In this document: positions 45,153 through 53,493 of the stretch, in pieces
How positions within the stretch are numbered: the first letter of the stretch is position 1
Layout: each line of letters starts with the position of its first letter
Source of the DNA: Saprospiraceae bacterium
GTDB taxonomy: Bacteria > Bacteroidota > Bacteroidia > Chitinophagales > Saprospiraceae
Direction: 5' to 3'
Assembly: GCA_020631235.1 (NCBI GenBank)
Contig: JAHDHQ010000023.1
Location: 1 to 64,000 of the forward strand
DNA: 64,000 bases
Notes under the pieces: generated by a model
What the model was told of the DNA's origin: nothing
Databases searched by the model: none
What the model saw: only the letters and a program-made list of their open reading frames with translations
Program-made: the position numbers and the translations under genes

Positions 45153-47861
45153 ATGAAAAAACTTATTACACTACTACTATTTCTTTGTAGTTCAGCTTTC
45201 CTTTTTAGTCAAAGCACAGTTTCTGGGAAAATCGTAGATGATACGACTGGCGATCCGATGGTGGGTGCCACGGTTATAGTCGAAGGGTCTACCACAGGAA
45301 CCATCACAGATGTTGATGGAGGCTTTTCCCTGGAAGCCAATGAAGGCGATGATATTATCATCTCTTATATTGGATTTCTTGAAAAAACAATTACCGTTAT
45401 TCGAACTGGAGACCTAGGGATGATAGGTTTAGAAGAAGGCGGTATTGGATTAGAAGAGGTTATGGTTGTAGCAGATGTTGCTATAGATCGTAAAACGCCT
45501 GTAGCTGTTTCTAACATACCTACTGAGGTATTCGAAGCTAAGCTTGGAAACCAAGAGTTTGTCGATGTTTTAAGAAACACGCCATCTATTTATGCTACCA
45601 AAGGCTCTGGAGGTTTTGGAGATTCTAGAATTAATGTGAGAGGTTTTGCTCAGGAAGATGTTGCCTTACTGATTAATGGTATACCAGTTAATGGAATGGA
45701 AGACAACAAAATTTATTGGTCTAACTGGGCTGGACTTGGAGATGTAACGAGAACAACTCAGATTCAGCGTGGTTTGGGAGCTTCGAAATTAGCCGTGGCT
45801 TCTGTAGGAGGTACAATTAACATCATTACCAAAACGACTGATCAAGAAGCAGGAGGTAATGTATTTACTTCTATCGGAAATGATAATTATAGAAAGACAG
45901 GAATGACTTTATCTACTGGAAGATCTGAAAAAGGTTGGGCTTTTACTGTAGCTGGGTCTAGAACAACCGGTGATGGTTATATTGAAGGTGCATACATTGA
46001 TGCTTACAGTTATTTCTTTTCTGCAGCCAAAGAAATTGGTGACAAGCATTTAGTTATGCTTACTGGTTTTGGTGCACCTCAGAGACATGGTCAAAGATCA
46101 TTCGAACATGGTATTTCTGATCAGTTAAATAAATATGGTAAGCGATGGAATGATGATTTTGGTTCGTACAATGGACAAGATTTTCACATCAGAGAGAATT
46201 TTTATCATAAGCCACAAATTGGTTTATCACATATTTTCAACATGAATGATAAGACAGATATAGTTACATCTGCTTATGTATCTGTTGGTCGTGGTGGTGG
46301 AACAGGAGATATCGGAGGTCTAGTTAGAGGAGATGGAGCTTACAGAGAAAGAGAATTTAGACAAGCAAGAGATGCATATGGACATTTCCAATTTGATGAA
46401 GTAGCTAAGTACAATCAAGGATTAGAAAACACTTTGTACGATACATCAATGGTGGCATTAAACTACGAGACAGCTGATGGAGAAACAGGTTCGGCACAAA
46501 TTGCTGTTAACAAACAAAATGGTTTGATTAAGCGTGCTTCTATGAACGAACACCAGTGGGTAGGTTTACTTTCGAATGTAACTACTGAACTTACTAGTGA
46601 TATCACTTTAACAGGTGGTGTTGATTTAAGATGGTATACTGGTTCTCACTACAGAAAAACCATCGATTTATTAGGTGCTGACTTTTGGTTTGATGATGAT
46701 AATGTTAATAACCAAGTTGACTGGGTAGATCTAAATGCAGATGGAGTTAAAGATGATAATGAATTTGGAAGATTGATTAGACCAACCAATGATGCAGACC
46801 GATTATTTGGTAGCGTAGATGTTAACGACCGAATTGATTACTATAATGATGAAAACATTAATTGGTATGGAACATATGGACAATTAGAATATTCTAATAG
46901 TGGTTTATCAGCTTTTGTTTCAGGTGCAGTTAACTACACTCAAATGAGAAGAATCGATTTCTTTAATAAGCCTGAAGATTCTAATACAACTGATTGGTTG
47001 AGTTTCATAGGAGGAAATGTAAAATTAGGAGCAAATTATAATATCAATGCTTCCAATAATGTATTTGTAAACGCAGGTTATATTTCTAGAGCTCCTTATT
47101 TTGATGCTTTATTCCCAACATTTAACAATGATGCACCTAATACTGATGCTACAAATGAAGGAGTAATAGCGGTAGAAGCTGGATATGGATATAGAGACAG
47201 AAGGTTTACAGCTAACTTAAATGGATATTATACTAGTTGGTCAAACAAAACCGAGGTATCTAATTTCCAAGATGCTGAAGGAGTAGCTTATTTCTTAAAT
47301 CTACAAGGAGTTGATGCTTTACATACAGGTGTTGAGCTAGATTTGGCATTTGGATTATTTGATGGTTTTGAAGTGACTGGTTTTGCTTCTGTTGGAAATT
47401 GGGAATGGAAAAATGACCCTACTGGTACTGTATCAGATGCTAGTAATGAGGTTATCGGAGAAACACAACTATTCTTAAAGGACATTAAAGTGGGAGATGC
47501 GGCACAAACAACTTTAGGTGCTGGTTTTGAGTGGGAATTGTTAGATGGTTTATCTATCGATGGACAATATTTTTACGCGGATAATTTATATGCTGCTTTC
47601 CAACCAGATGATCGTGATGACGAAGGATTAATAGGTGTTCAACCTTTAAAATTAGATCCTTATGGTTTAACAGATGCTGGATTGTCTTGGAAGTTTCCAT
47701 TTGGTGGAATGGAAGCTAGATTTAGAGCGAATGTAAACAACTTATTCAACGTAGAATACATTTCAGATTTAATAGATCGTCCAGGAGATGAAATCAACAA
47801 TACAAGAGGTTGGTTTGGTTTTGGAAGAACATGGAATGCTGGATTGAAATTATATTTCTAA
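45153..47861 (+). CDS. TonB-dependent outer-membrane receptor
   Basis: 902 residues from ATG 45153; an in-frame ATG at 45120 adds 11 residues but 45153 opens the signal peptide (MKKLITLLLFLCSSAFLFSQ). Then CarboxypepD_reg-like repeat (about 21-100, TVSGKIVDDTTGDPMVGATVIVEGS...GTITDVDGGFS), plug domain (about 110-235, INVRGF and GTINIITKT), and a 22-strand barrel ending RTWNAGLKLYF with terminal Phe. No SusD-like gene follows; instead a lamin-tail/DUF5689 exported protein is next. Substrate unknown; siderophore, phosphorus or peptide ligands all possible. Confidence 0.93.
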   Translation: MKKLITLLLFLCSSAFLFSQSTVSGKIVDDTTGDPMVGATVIVEGSTTGTITDVDGGFSLEANEGDDIIISYIGFLEKTITVIRTGDLGMIGLEEGGIGLEEVMVVADVAIDRKTPVAVSNIPTEVFEAKLGNQEFVDVLRNTPSIYATKGSGGFGDSRINVRGFAQEDVALLINGIPVNGMEDNKIYWSNWAGLGDVTRTTQIQRGLGASKLAVASVGGTINIITKTTDQEAGGNVFTSIGNDNYRKTGMTLSTGRSEKGWAFTVAGSRTTGDGYIEGAYIDAYSYFFSAAKEIGDKHLVMLTGFGAPQRHGQRSFEHGISDQLNKYGKRWNDDFGSYNGQDFHIRENFYHKPQIGLSHIFNMNDKTDIVTSAYVSVGRGGGTGDIGGLVRGDGAYREREFRQARDAYGHFQFDEVAKYNQGLENTLYDTSMVALNYETADGETGSAQIAVNKQNGLIKRASMNEHQWVGLLSNVTTELTSDITLTGGVDLRWYTGSHYRKTIDLLGADFWFDDDNVNNQVDWVDLNADGVKDDNEFGRLIRPTNDADRLFGSVDVNDRIDYYNDENINWYGTYGQLEYSNSGLSAFVSGAVNYTQMRRIDFFNKPEDSNTTDWLSFIGGNVKLGANYNINASNNVFVNAGYISRAPYFDALFPTFNNDAPNTDATNEGVIAVEAGYGYRDRRFTANLNGYYTSWSNKTEVSNFQDAEGVAYFLNLQGVDALHTGVELDLAFGLFDGFEVTGFASVGNWEWKNDPTGTVSDASNEVIGETQLFLKDIKVGDAAQTTLGAGFEWELLDGLSIDGQYFYADNLYAAFQPDDRDDEGLIGVQPLKLDPYGLTDAGLSWKFPFGGMEARFRANVNNLFNVEYISDLIDRPGDEINNTRGWFGFGRTWNAGLKLYF

Positions 47862-47885
47862 TCTTTTATTCCACTAAACTTATAG

Positions 47886-47917
47886 AAGTCGACTCTTAAT
47901 AGAGTCGACTTTTTTTG
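47886..47917 (+). terminator. Terminator of the TonB receptor gene
   Basis: AAGTCGACTCT (47886-47896) and AGAGTCGACTT (47901-47911) form an 11-bp stem with a 4-base loop, then a T run to 47917. It is strong, so the downstream lamin-tail gene probably has its own promoter or gets read-through. Confidence 0.9.
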
Positions 47918-47965
47918 TGTTATCAATTCGCTTTCTTAATTTACATTCAAATTTAATAACTAGCC

Positions 47966-49888
47966 ATGAAGAATATTTTTACCACACTATTACTGTTGTG
48001 CTTTTTTATCAGCACAAATGCGCAAATCGTTATCTCGGAAGTAAGTTACAATCCACCTGAGTCAGGGGCAGATTCCTTAGAATACATTGAGATTTACAAC
48101 AATACAGAAAACCCAATAAATCTAGAAGGATACAGTTTTAGTCAAGGTGTCGAGTTAACCTTTGGTAATGTAAGTATTGCAGCGAATGGGTATTTGTTGA
48201 CAGCAAAAAGCAGTGTTACAATGCTGGAGGTATTTGGTACAAATGCCATTGAATGGGAAGGAGGAGCTTTAAGTAATGGTGGTGAGGACATCGAAATAAT
48301 GGATGCAGACGGTAATGTCCTTGATTATATAGATTACAAAACGGACGGATTATGGCCGACTTTCGAAGAAGGCACTAACGGAGCAGGAGCAAGTATTGAG
48401 TTATGTGATCTAGCTGCCGACAATGCAGATGGACATGTATGGGAAGCAGCTACAAATAATACGGGAGTTATGATTAATGGTGCTGATTTTTTAGGCACAC
48501 CTGGTGTAGCAAATACTGTAGAATGTGATATGAGTGAACCATTACCACAGTTGGTGATTAGTGAAATATTATTTGAAAGTCCGAGCGATGAGTATGATTT
48601 TATAGAGATATATAATAATGGGACAGAGGAAGTCGATCTCAGTGAAATTACGATATCCTCAAGTACTTTTTCCTTAGCTGGAGGACCTGTCCTAATGCCA
48701 GGCGCGTATCATACCATTACTTCAGATGTCGAAGTATTTACATCCGCATTTCCTGATCAAACAGCTATGGGATGGGGTGGATTTGGATTAGATGATAATA
48801 GTGATTTGATATCGATAAGCACCTTAGATGGGGCAGTGGTTGACTCGGTTAGATATTCATCTGATTGGAAGGAAGCAATCGATGGCACAGTCCAATCCAT
48901 TGGTGTTATCGCTTTGAATGCCAGTAATGATACTCCTGACAATTGGTGTCCTTCTGAGGGTGATTATAATTATGATGGTTCAGATATTAAAGCTGGACCA
49001 AATACCGCTACTGTTTGCTATACTCCTGATGTAGGAGTTTCTAATTTGATAGACGTTATACAGACAGATAGTGATGGTGTACTTATCATGAACGATGAGT
49101 ATGTAAAAATACAAGCTATTGTTTATGGTGTCAATTTCAGGCCAGGTGGTCTACAATTTACTGTTATTAACAGTGACAACACTGCAGGGATAGGTGTCTT
49201 TTCTGCATCTGATAATTTTGGCTATGAAGTGAATGAGGGCGACTGGGTAGAACTTACGGGTAATTTAGGTCAGTTTAATGGATTAGCTCAGATCTATGTA
49301 GATAATGCTACATTACTAACGGACAATAATCCATTAGTGGAGCCTTCAGTCATAACTACACTAAGTGAAGAAACTGAATCAAGATTAGTTCGCTTTGACA
49401 ATGCAAGCCTCGTAGATCCTTCTCAATGGACAAATTCTGGACCTGGATTCAATGTAGATGTGACCAATGGTACGGAAACAATAGTTGTAAGAATAGATAA
49501 TGATATGGAATTATATACTGAGCCTGCTCCAACTGGGGCCTTTCATGTAATAGGAATAGGTGGCCAGTTTGATGCTGATAGTCCTTTTGCTGATGGTTAT
49601 CAGATGCTGCCTAGATATGGAGCAGATTTTATTCCTATCTCATCAAATAAAGACTTACTAGATCCTTCTGAGATAAATTTAAGTCCTAATCCAGTAAGTG
49701 ATGTGTTACAGATTTCCACAAGCTTGAACATAACAAATCAAGCAAGCATAATGAATACGCAAGGACAAGTATGGACTATGTACCTAAATAATGATAAAGT
49801 TAATGTATCAGAATTACCAAAAGGTATGTATTACATTAAACTTAATACTGAAGATGCCTTTGTCATCAATAAGTTTATAAAACTATAA
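47966..49888 (+). CDS. Lamin-tail / DUF5689 secreted protein (T9SS)
   Basis: 640 residues. Signal peptide (FFISTNAQ, about 1-19). Two lamin tail domains (about 20-170 and 200-345; both have the ...YIEIYNN and ...LDYIDY beta pattern), then a DUF5689 OB-fold-like domain (about 355-545; FTVINSDNTAGIGVFS, GDWVELTGNLGQFNGLAQIYVDNATLL), then a T9SS type A sorting domain (about 565-640; LSPNPVSDVLQIS, LPKGMYYIKL). DUF5689 is often found in secreted nucleases of Bacteroidota, but no catalytic motif is visible. Likely on the cell surface, beside the TonB receptor. Confidence 0.83.
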   Translation: MKNIFTTLLLLCFFISTNAQIVISEVSYNPPESGADSLEYIEIYNNTENPINLEGYSFSQGVELTFGNVSIAANGYLLTAKSSVTMLEVFGTNAIEWEGGALSNGGEDIEIMDADGNVLDYIDYKTDGLWPTFEEGTNGAGASIELCDLAADNADGHVWEAATNNTGVMINGADFLGTPGVANTVECDMSEPLPQLVISEILFESPSDEYDFIEIYNNGTEEVDLSEITISSSTFSLAGGPVLMPGAYHTITSDVEVFTSAFPDQTAMGWGGFGLDDNSDLISISTLDGAVVDSVRYSSDWKEAIDGTVQSIGVIALNASNDTPDNWCPSEGDYNYDGSDIKAGPNTATVCYTPDVGVSNLIDVIQTDSDGVLIMNDEYVKIQAIVYGVNFRPGGLQFTVINSDNTAGIGVFSASDNFGYEVNEGDWVELTGNLGQFNGLAQIYVDNATLLTDNNPLVEPSVITTLSEETESRLVRFDNASLVDPSQWTNSGPGFNVDVTNGTETIVVRIDNDMELYTEPAPTGAFHVIGIGGQFDADSPFADGYQMLPRYGADFIPISSNKDLLDPSEINLSPNPVSDVLQISTSLNITNQASIMNTQGQVWTMYLNNDKVNVSELPKGMYYIKLNTEDAFVINKFIKL

Positions 49889-49906
49889 GCAAATAACATA
49901 AAATTC

Positions 49907-49940
49907 AAAAAGAGTCTTTTGCAAAAGAGACTCTTTTTTT
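49907..49940. terminator. Bidirectional terminator
   Basis: AAAAGAGTC (49908-49916) and GACTCTTTT (49929-49937) pair around TTTTGCAAAAGA, with A and T runs on both sides, so it can stop transcripts from both converging genes (lamin-tail protein and the kinase/PLP enzyme). Confidence 0.85.
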
Positions 49941-52164
49941 ATGCACTCAAGATATCATCTAATTGTTGTACAAATCTCTGCACATTTGATACAGAAAAGC
50001 ATAGAGGTGGTTTTGTTTTGATAACATTATTTAGTGGGCCATCAGTGCTTGTAAGTATATAATTTTGCTTCATTTTTTCTTTAATGTATTTGGCTATTTC
50101 AGTAGATGATTTGTTGTCATAATCAGCCAGTTCTATACCAAGAAATAATCCTTCACCTCTAATGTCACCGATAGCTGCATGTTTAATTTGTAAGGCTTGT
50201 AATTCAGATTTAAAATAGTGACCCACTTCTCTTGCTTGATCTTGTAAGCCCTCGTTTTCTATAACTTCTAAAACGGTTTTTCCAATGGCACAAGAAATAG
50301 GGTTGCCTCCAAATGAACTGAAAAACTCCATTCCATTATCAAAAGCTGTTGATATTTCTTCCGTGGTAATCACTCCTCCTATAGGATGTCCATTTCCCAT
50401 AGGTTTTCCTATAATAACTATATCAGGAATGACTTCCATCATTTCATATCCCCAAAAGTATTTTCCTAATCTTCCAAAACCTGTTTGCACTTCATCTGTT
50501 ACCAAGAGTATTTCCTTTTCAGACAAATATTTTTGAAGATCCTTTAAATATCCTTTCATTAAAGGAACTTGGCCTCCACAACCAGAGATACATTCCGTAA
50601 AGTAAGCAGCAGGTTTATTATTTAGGCCAATGTTGTGTTCGATGGTATTAATTGCGCTTTGTACATATTGTTCCCTAGTAGCAAAATCTCCATTATATGC
50701 TTTAGGAAGAGGGAGTGTAATGGTGCTATCTGCTTCCCCTTTTCCTCCTTTGCTATTGAATTTATATGGGCTAAGATTAATGCCTATTGTCGAATTACCA
50801 TGATAGCCATGATTAGTTACTAAAATGCTTTTTCTTTTTGTATAGTTTCTGACTAAACGTGCCGCTAAATCACTGGCTGCACTTCCAGAATTCACTAAAT
50901 AAAGCCGATTTAGTTTTTCTGGAAAATAGGATAGGAGATGCTCACTATATTGTGTTAATTCGTCGTAATGATATCTTGTATTAGTATTTAACTTTCTTGA
51001 TTTTTCTGATATTACTTCTGCGATTTTTGGATGCGAATGACCAATAATAGGAATATTATTATAAGCATCTAAATAAGTATTTCCTGATGCATCAAACATA
51101 TATTGAAAAGCAGCAGATTGCATGTGTATAGGTACCGTATAACTGAGACTTAAGCCATGTCCTATTTGTGTCGTTCTTTTTTCTGTAATGCTTTCGATAG
51201 TAGTTTCTATACTTTTAAAACCGAGTGCTTTCCTCAAGGATTGTTCGTAAGAAATTGGGTTGATGCTTATCCATTTGTGCAATAAATTCCAAGCCGCCTT
51301 TTCGCTTATCAAAATATAATCTGTATCAGTGCTCAAAGCCTTCGCCTCAGCAGAATGTAAAACCGAAACACATAATCTTGCTGCAATTAACCAAAAAATC
51401 AAATCTATTTCCTCGATCATTATAGGTCTGATAGCATGATAGGCGGATATGAAGGGGCTCAATAGATCCAGATCTATGGAATCATCAAGCATAAGCAAAT
51501 AACACAGTGCTATGGCAATATCATTTATTAGGGGACCATATGAGCAATCACCAAAATCGATCAAGCCTACCAAGCTTGTCTGGTTTACTAGAATATTATG
51601 TTCATTTAAATCTCCATGAATGATGCTTTTAGGGAGTTGTTTTATTTTGGGTAATACTCGATGATTGTACTGATCTAGAAAGTAGTGCACCAACTTTTGA
51701 TCTTTAGGTTTTAGGATGTATTTTAATTTGTCAACGTTGTCCATGGCAAATTGTAAATCCCAAGTACTCCTCTTTGCTTTTATTTCTGCTGAATTTAATG
51801 GCATAAGGACTTTATGCATTTTTCCAATGCTTTGCCCATAATGCCTAAGCAAGGCTTGATTTATATCTACTTGATGTAGAAAGGAACCTTCGATAAATCG
51901 GCAAGTTCTTATAAACGAACCATCTGGAAGTATCACAATGGGTTTTAACTGCAAGGGTAACTTAACAGAGAGTATATGGTCGAGGTGATCGATGATTCTT
52001 TGTTCTTCTTTTATCTGTTCTAATAAGCGGGCATCCCTATATATTTTTATTAGATATTTTGCCTCAGCAGTTGATACCAGATAGTTTTCACTATCATATC
52101 CTGCTAATTTTTGAATATTACTTGCTTGAATGTGTAGATTTTCGGAAATGATTTTTTGAATCAT
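49939..52164 (-). CDS. Fused APH-type small-molecule kinase and class III PLP enzyme (phospho-lyase-like)
   Basis: 741 residues. The first ~310 residues are an aminoglycoside phosphotransferase-type kinase with HGDLNEHN (183-190) and DFGD (203-206). Residues about 325-741 form a class III aminotransferase-fold enzyme: GHSHPKI, NSGSAASDLAARLVR, GYHGNST, DEVQTGFGRLGKYFWGYE and the PLP Lys 587 in GKPMGNGHPIGG. These PLP motifs are those of ETNPPL/PHYKPL, which cleave phosphoethanolamine or phosphohydroxylysine to a semialdehyde, phosphate and ammonia. Human HYKK/PHYKPL pair kinase and lyase for hydroxylysine; here both are one chain. Substrate inferred, not shown. Confidence 0.82.
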   Translation of the reverse strand: MIQKIISENLHIQASNIQKLAGYDSENYLVSTAEAKYLIKIYRDARLLEQIKEEQRIIDHLDHILSVKLPLQLKPIVILPDGSFIRTCRFIEGSFLHQVDINQALLRHYGQSIGKMHKVLMPLNSAEIKAKRSTWDLQFAMDNVDKLKYILKPKDQKLVHYFLDQYNHRVLPKIKQLPKSIIHGDLNEHNILVNQTSLVGLIDFGDCSYGPLINDIAIALCYLLMLDDSIDLDLLSPFISAYHAIRPIMIEEIDLIFWLIAARLCVSVLHSAEAKALSTDTDYILISEKAAWNLLHKWISINPISYEQSLRKALGFKSIETTIESITEKRTTQIGHGLSLSYTVPIHMQSAAFQYMFDASGNTYLDAYNNIPIIGHSHPKIAEVISEKSRKLNTNTRYHYDELTQYSEHLLSYFPEKLNRLYLVNSGSAASDLAARLVRNYTKRKSILVTNHGYHGNSTIGINLSPYKFNSKGGKGEADSTITLPLPKAYNGDFATREQYVQSAINTIEHNIGLNNKPAAYFTECISGCGGQVPLMKGYLKDLQKYLSEKEILLVTDEVQTGFGRLGKYFWGYEMMEVIPDIVIIGKPMGNGHPIGGVITTEEISTAFDNGMEFFSSFGGNPISCAIGKTVLEVIENEGLQDQAREVGHYFKSELQALQIKHAAIGDIRGEGLFLGIELADYDNKSSTEIAKYIKEKMKQNYILTSTDGPLNNVIKTKPPLCFSVSNVQRFVQQLDDILSA

Positions 52165-52334
52165 ACAAATTTGGCTTAATGATCAATTAAATATACACAA
52201 GAAGCTGAATACCACAGATGATAGATTGTGATACTCAGGTCTATTTATTCTTTGTAATGGGCAATTGTGTAAGCTAGTCAAGATTGGGAGGATATGAATC
52301 GATAATCATAGGTTAATTGCTTAAAAATGAACTA

Positions 52335-52363
52335 TAAAAAAAGCCTTCCAAAATGGAAGGCTT
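52335..52363 (-). terminator. Terminator of the RRM gene
   Basis: AAGCCTTCCA (52341-52350) and TGGAAGGCTT (52354-52363) with a 3-base loop; the A run before it is the U run on minus. It lies just past the RRM gene stop at 52390. Confidence 0.85.
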
Positions 52364-52389
52364 ACAAAAAATATTCTTAGAATTATCTT

Positions 52390-52683
52390 CTAGTATCTTC
52401 TGTTGTAACCGCCGCCGCCACCGCCGCGATTATCACGTCTTTCTCTCGGTTCTGCTTTTTTAACAACGATGGTTCTTCCGTCCATTTCGACATCATTTAA
52501 ACCGTTGATAGCATTAGTTGCTTCTTCGTCGTTAGGCATTTCAACAAAGCCGTAGCCTTTTGACTTACCAGTAAATTTGTCCATAATGATCTTTACAGAT
52601 TCAACTTCACCGTATTCTTCGAATGCGTTTTGAAGATCAGAATCTTGCGTGTCATAGCTTAATTTTGCTACAAAAATGTTCAT
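52390..52683 (-). CDS. Small RNA-binding protein with one RRM and a Gly-rich tail
   Basis: 97 residues. RNP2 NIFVAKL at 2-8 and RNP1 KGYGFVEM near 43-50 define one RRM, with the linker and beta4 IVVKKAEP. The tail RRDNRGGGGGGYNRRY is an RGG-type low-complexity end. This is the short cold-shock-like RRM protein common in Bacteroidota, thought to act in RNA regulation. A ~250-base AT-rich upstream stretch (52684-52936) could be a regulatory leader; no motif is certain there. Confidence 0.93.
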   Translation of the reverse strand: MNIFVAKLSYDTQDSDLQNAFEEYGEVESVKIIMDKFTGKSKGYGFVEMPNDEEATNAINGLNDVEMDGRTIVVKKAEPRERRDNRGGGGGGYNRRY

Positions 52684-52878
52684 AAAATAAAATTTAAATA
52701 ATAAAAAATTAAGGCCTGAAGCGAACTACTCCAGCTAACCTTACAATAAAGGTAACATTAATAACTAGTGAAATGGTTCTCAATATTTAAAATATTATAA
52801 AAAAAGTCATATTTATATTATAAAATATGTAAATATGACCTTTTCAGTACTTTGTGGTTTTTCCAGATATAAATAAAA

Positions 52879-52908
52879 AAAGGCTTTTGCTAAATCAGCA
52901 AAAGCCTT
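52879..52908 (-). terminator. Terminator of the small helical protein gene
   Basis: AAGGCTTTTGCT (52880-52891) and AGCAAAAGCCTT (52897-52908) form a 12-bp stem; the A run at 52873-52880 gives a U run on minus. Ends the gene at 52937. Confidence 0.85.
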
Positions 52909-52936
52909 AACATTTGAGGTGTCAATACCCTTGTCT

Positions 52937-53374
52937 TTAGAATAGACCCTTCACTTTGTTTATCATTCCTGCTGCATCTCCTCCTAATAGATTGGATATT
53001 TGACTGATGTCAAATGCACTATCTTCTGCTGCATTAGATGTAAATTTTTCTTTTAATCCGTTGATCAAATCAGGTGCTGTATTTTTCGCTTCCGCTACTG
53101 CTTCTTCAGCACTCATGCCTTGGCTTTGTAGGATATTACCCAGTTTGCCCGTAATTTCTTGAAAAATTCCGTTTTCTTCCATGGTTTGACCTCCATTAGA
53201 AAATAAATCTTTTACTTGATCTATATTACCAGCCCCAAGCTTTTCAGTTAAAGAAGCGATCAGAGCTCCTGCTCCCTCATTAGCTGCAGCACCGGTTGCT
53301 TCAGAGCTTAATGAATTAGAAAGCATTTTTTCAGATAATTTTTTAATGGCAAGACTTTTTAATTGTTGTAACAT
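52937..53374 (-). CDS. Small helical protein, DUF937/DUF2780-like
   Basis: 145 residues from ATG 53374; a longer frame begins at 53434 but adds 20 residues with no family pattern. The sequence is all-helical with repeats of KLSEKML, LTEKLGAGNIDQVKDLFS, GKLGNILQSQG and KVKGLF, resembling DUF937/DUF2780 (YidB-like) soluble proteins. Cytosolic or membrane-associated; function unknown. Terminator follows. Confidence 0.7.
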   Translation of the reverse strand: MLQQLKSLAIKKLSEKMLSNSLSSEATGAAANEGAGALIASLTEKLGAGNIDQVKDLFSNGGQTMEENGIFQEITGKLGNILQSQGMSAEEAVAEAKNTAPDLINGLKEKFTSNAAEDSAFDISQISNLLGGDAAGMINKVKGLF

Positions 53375-53493
53375 GTCAATGTTTTTTATGTGATGTAATA
53401 ACACTCTTTTGACGAATGAAAAAATGGGCGTCACAAAAAAAATAAAGTTCCCTTGTAATGTTAAAGTGTATCATTTTAACAGATTAACCTTGG

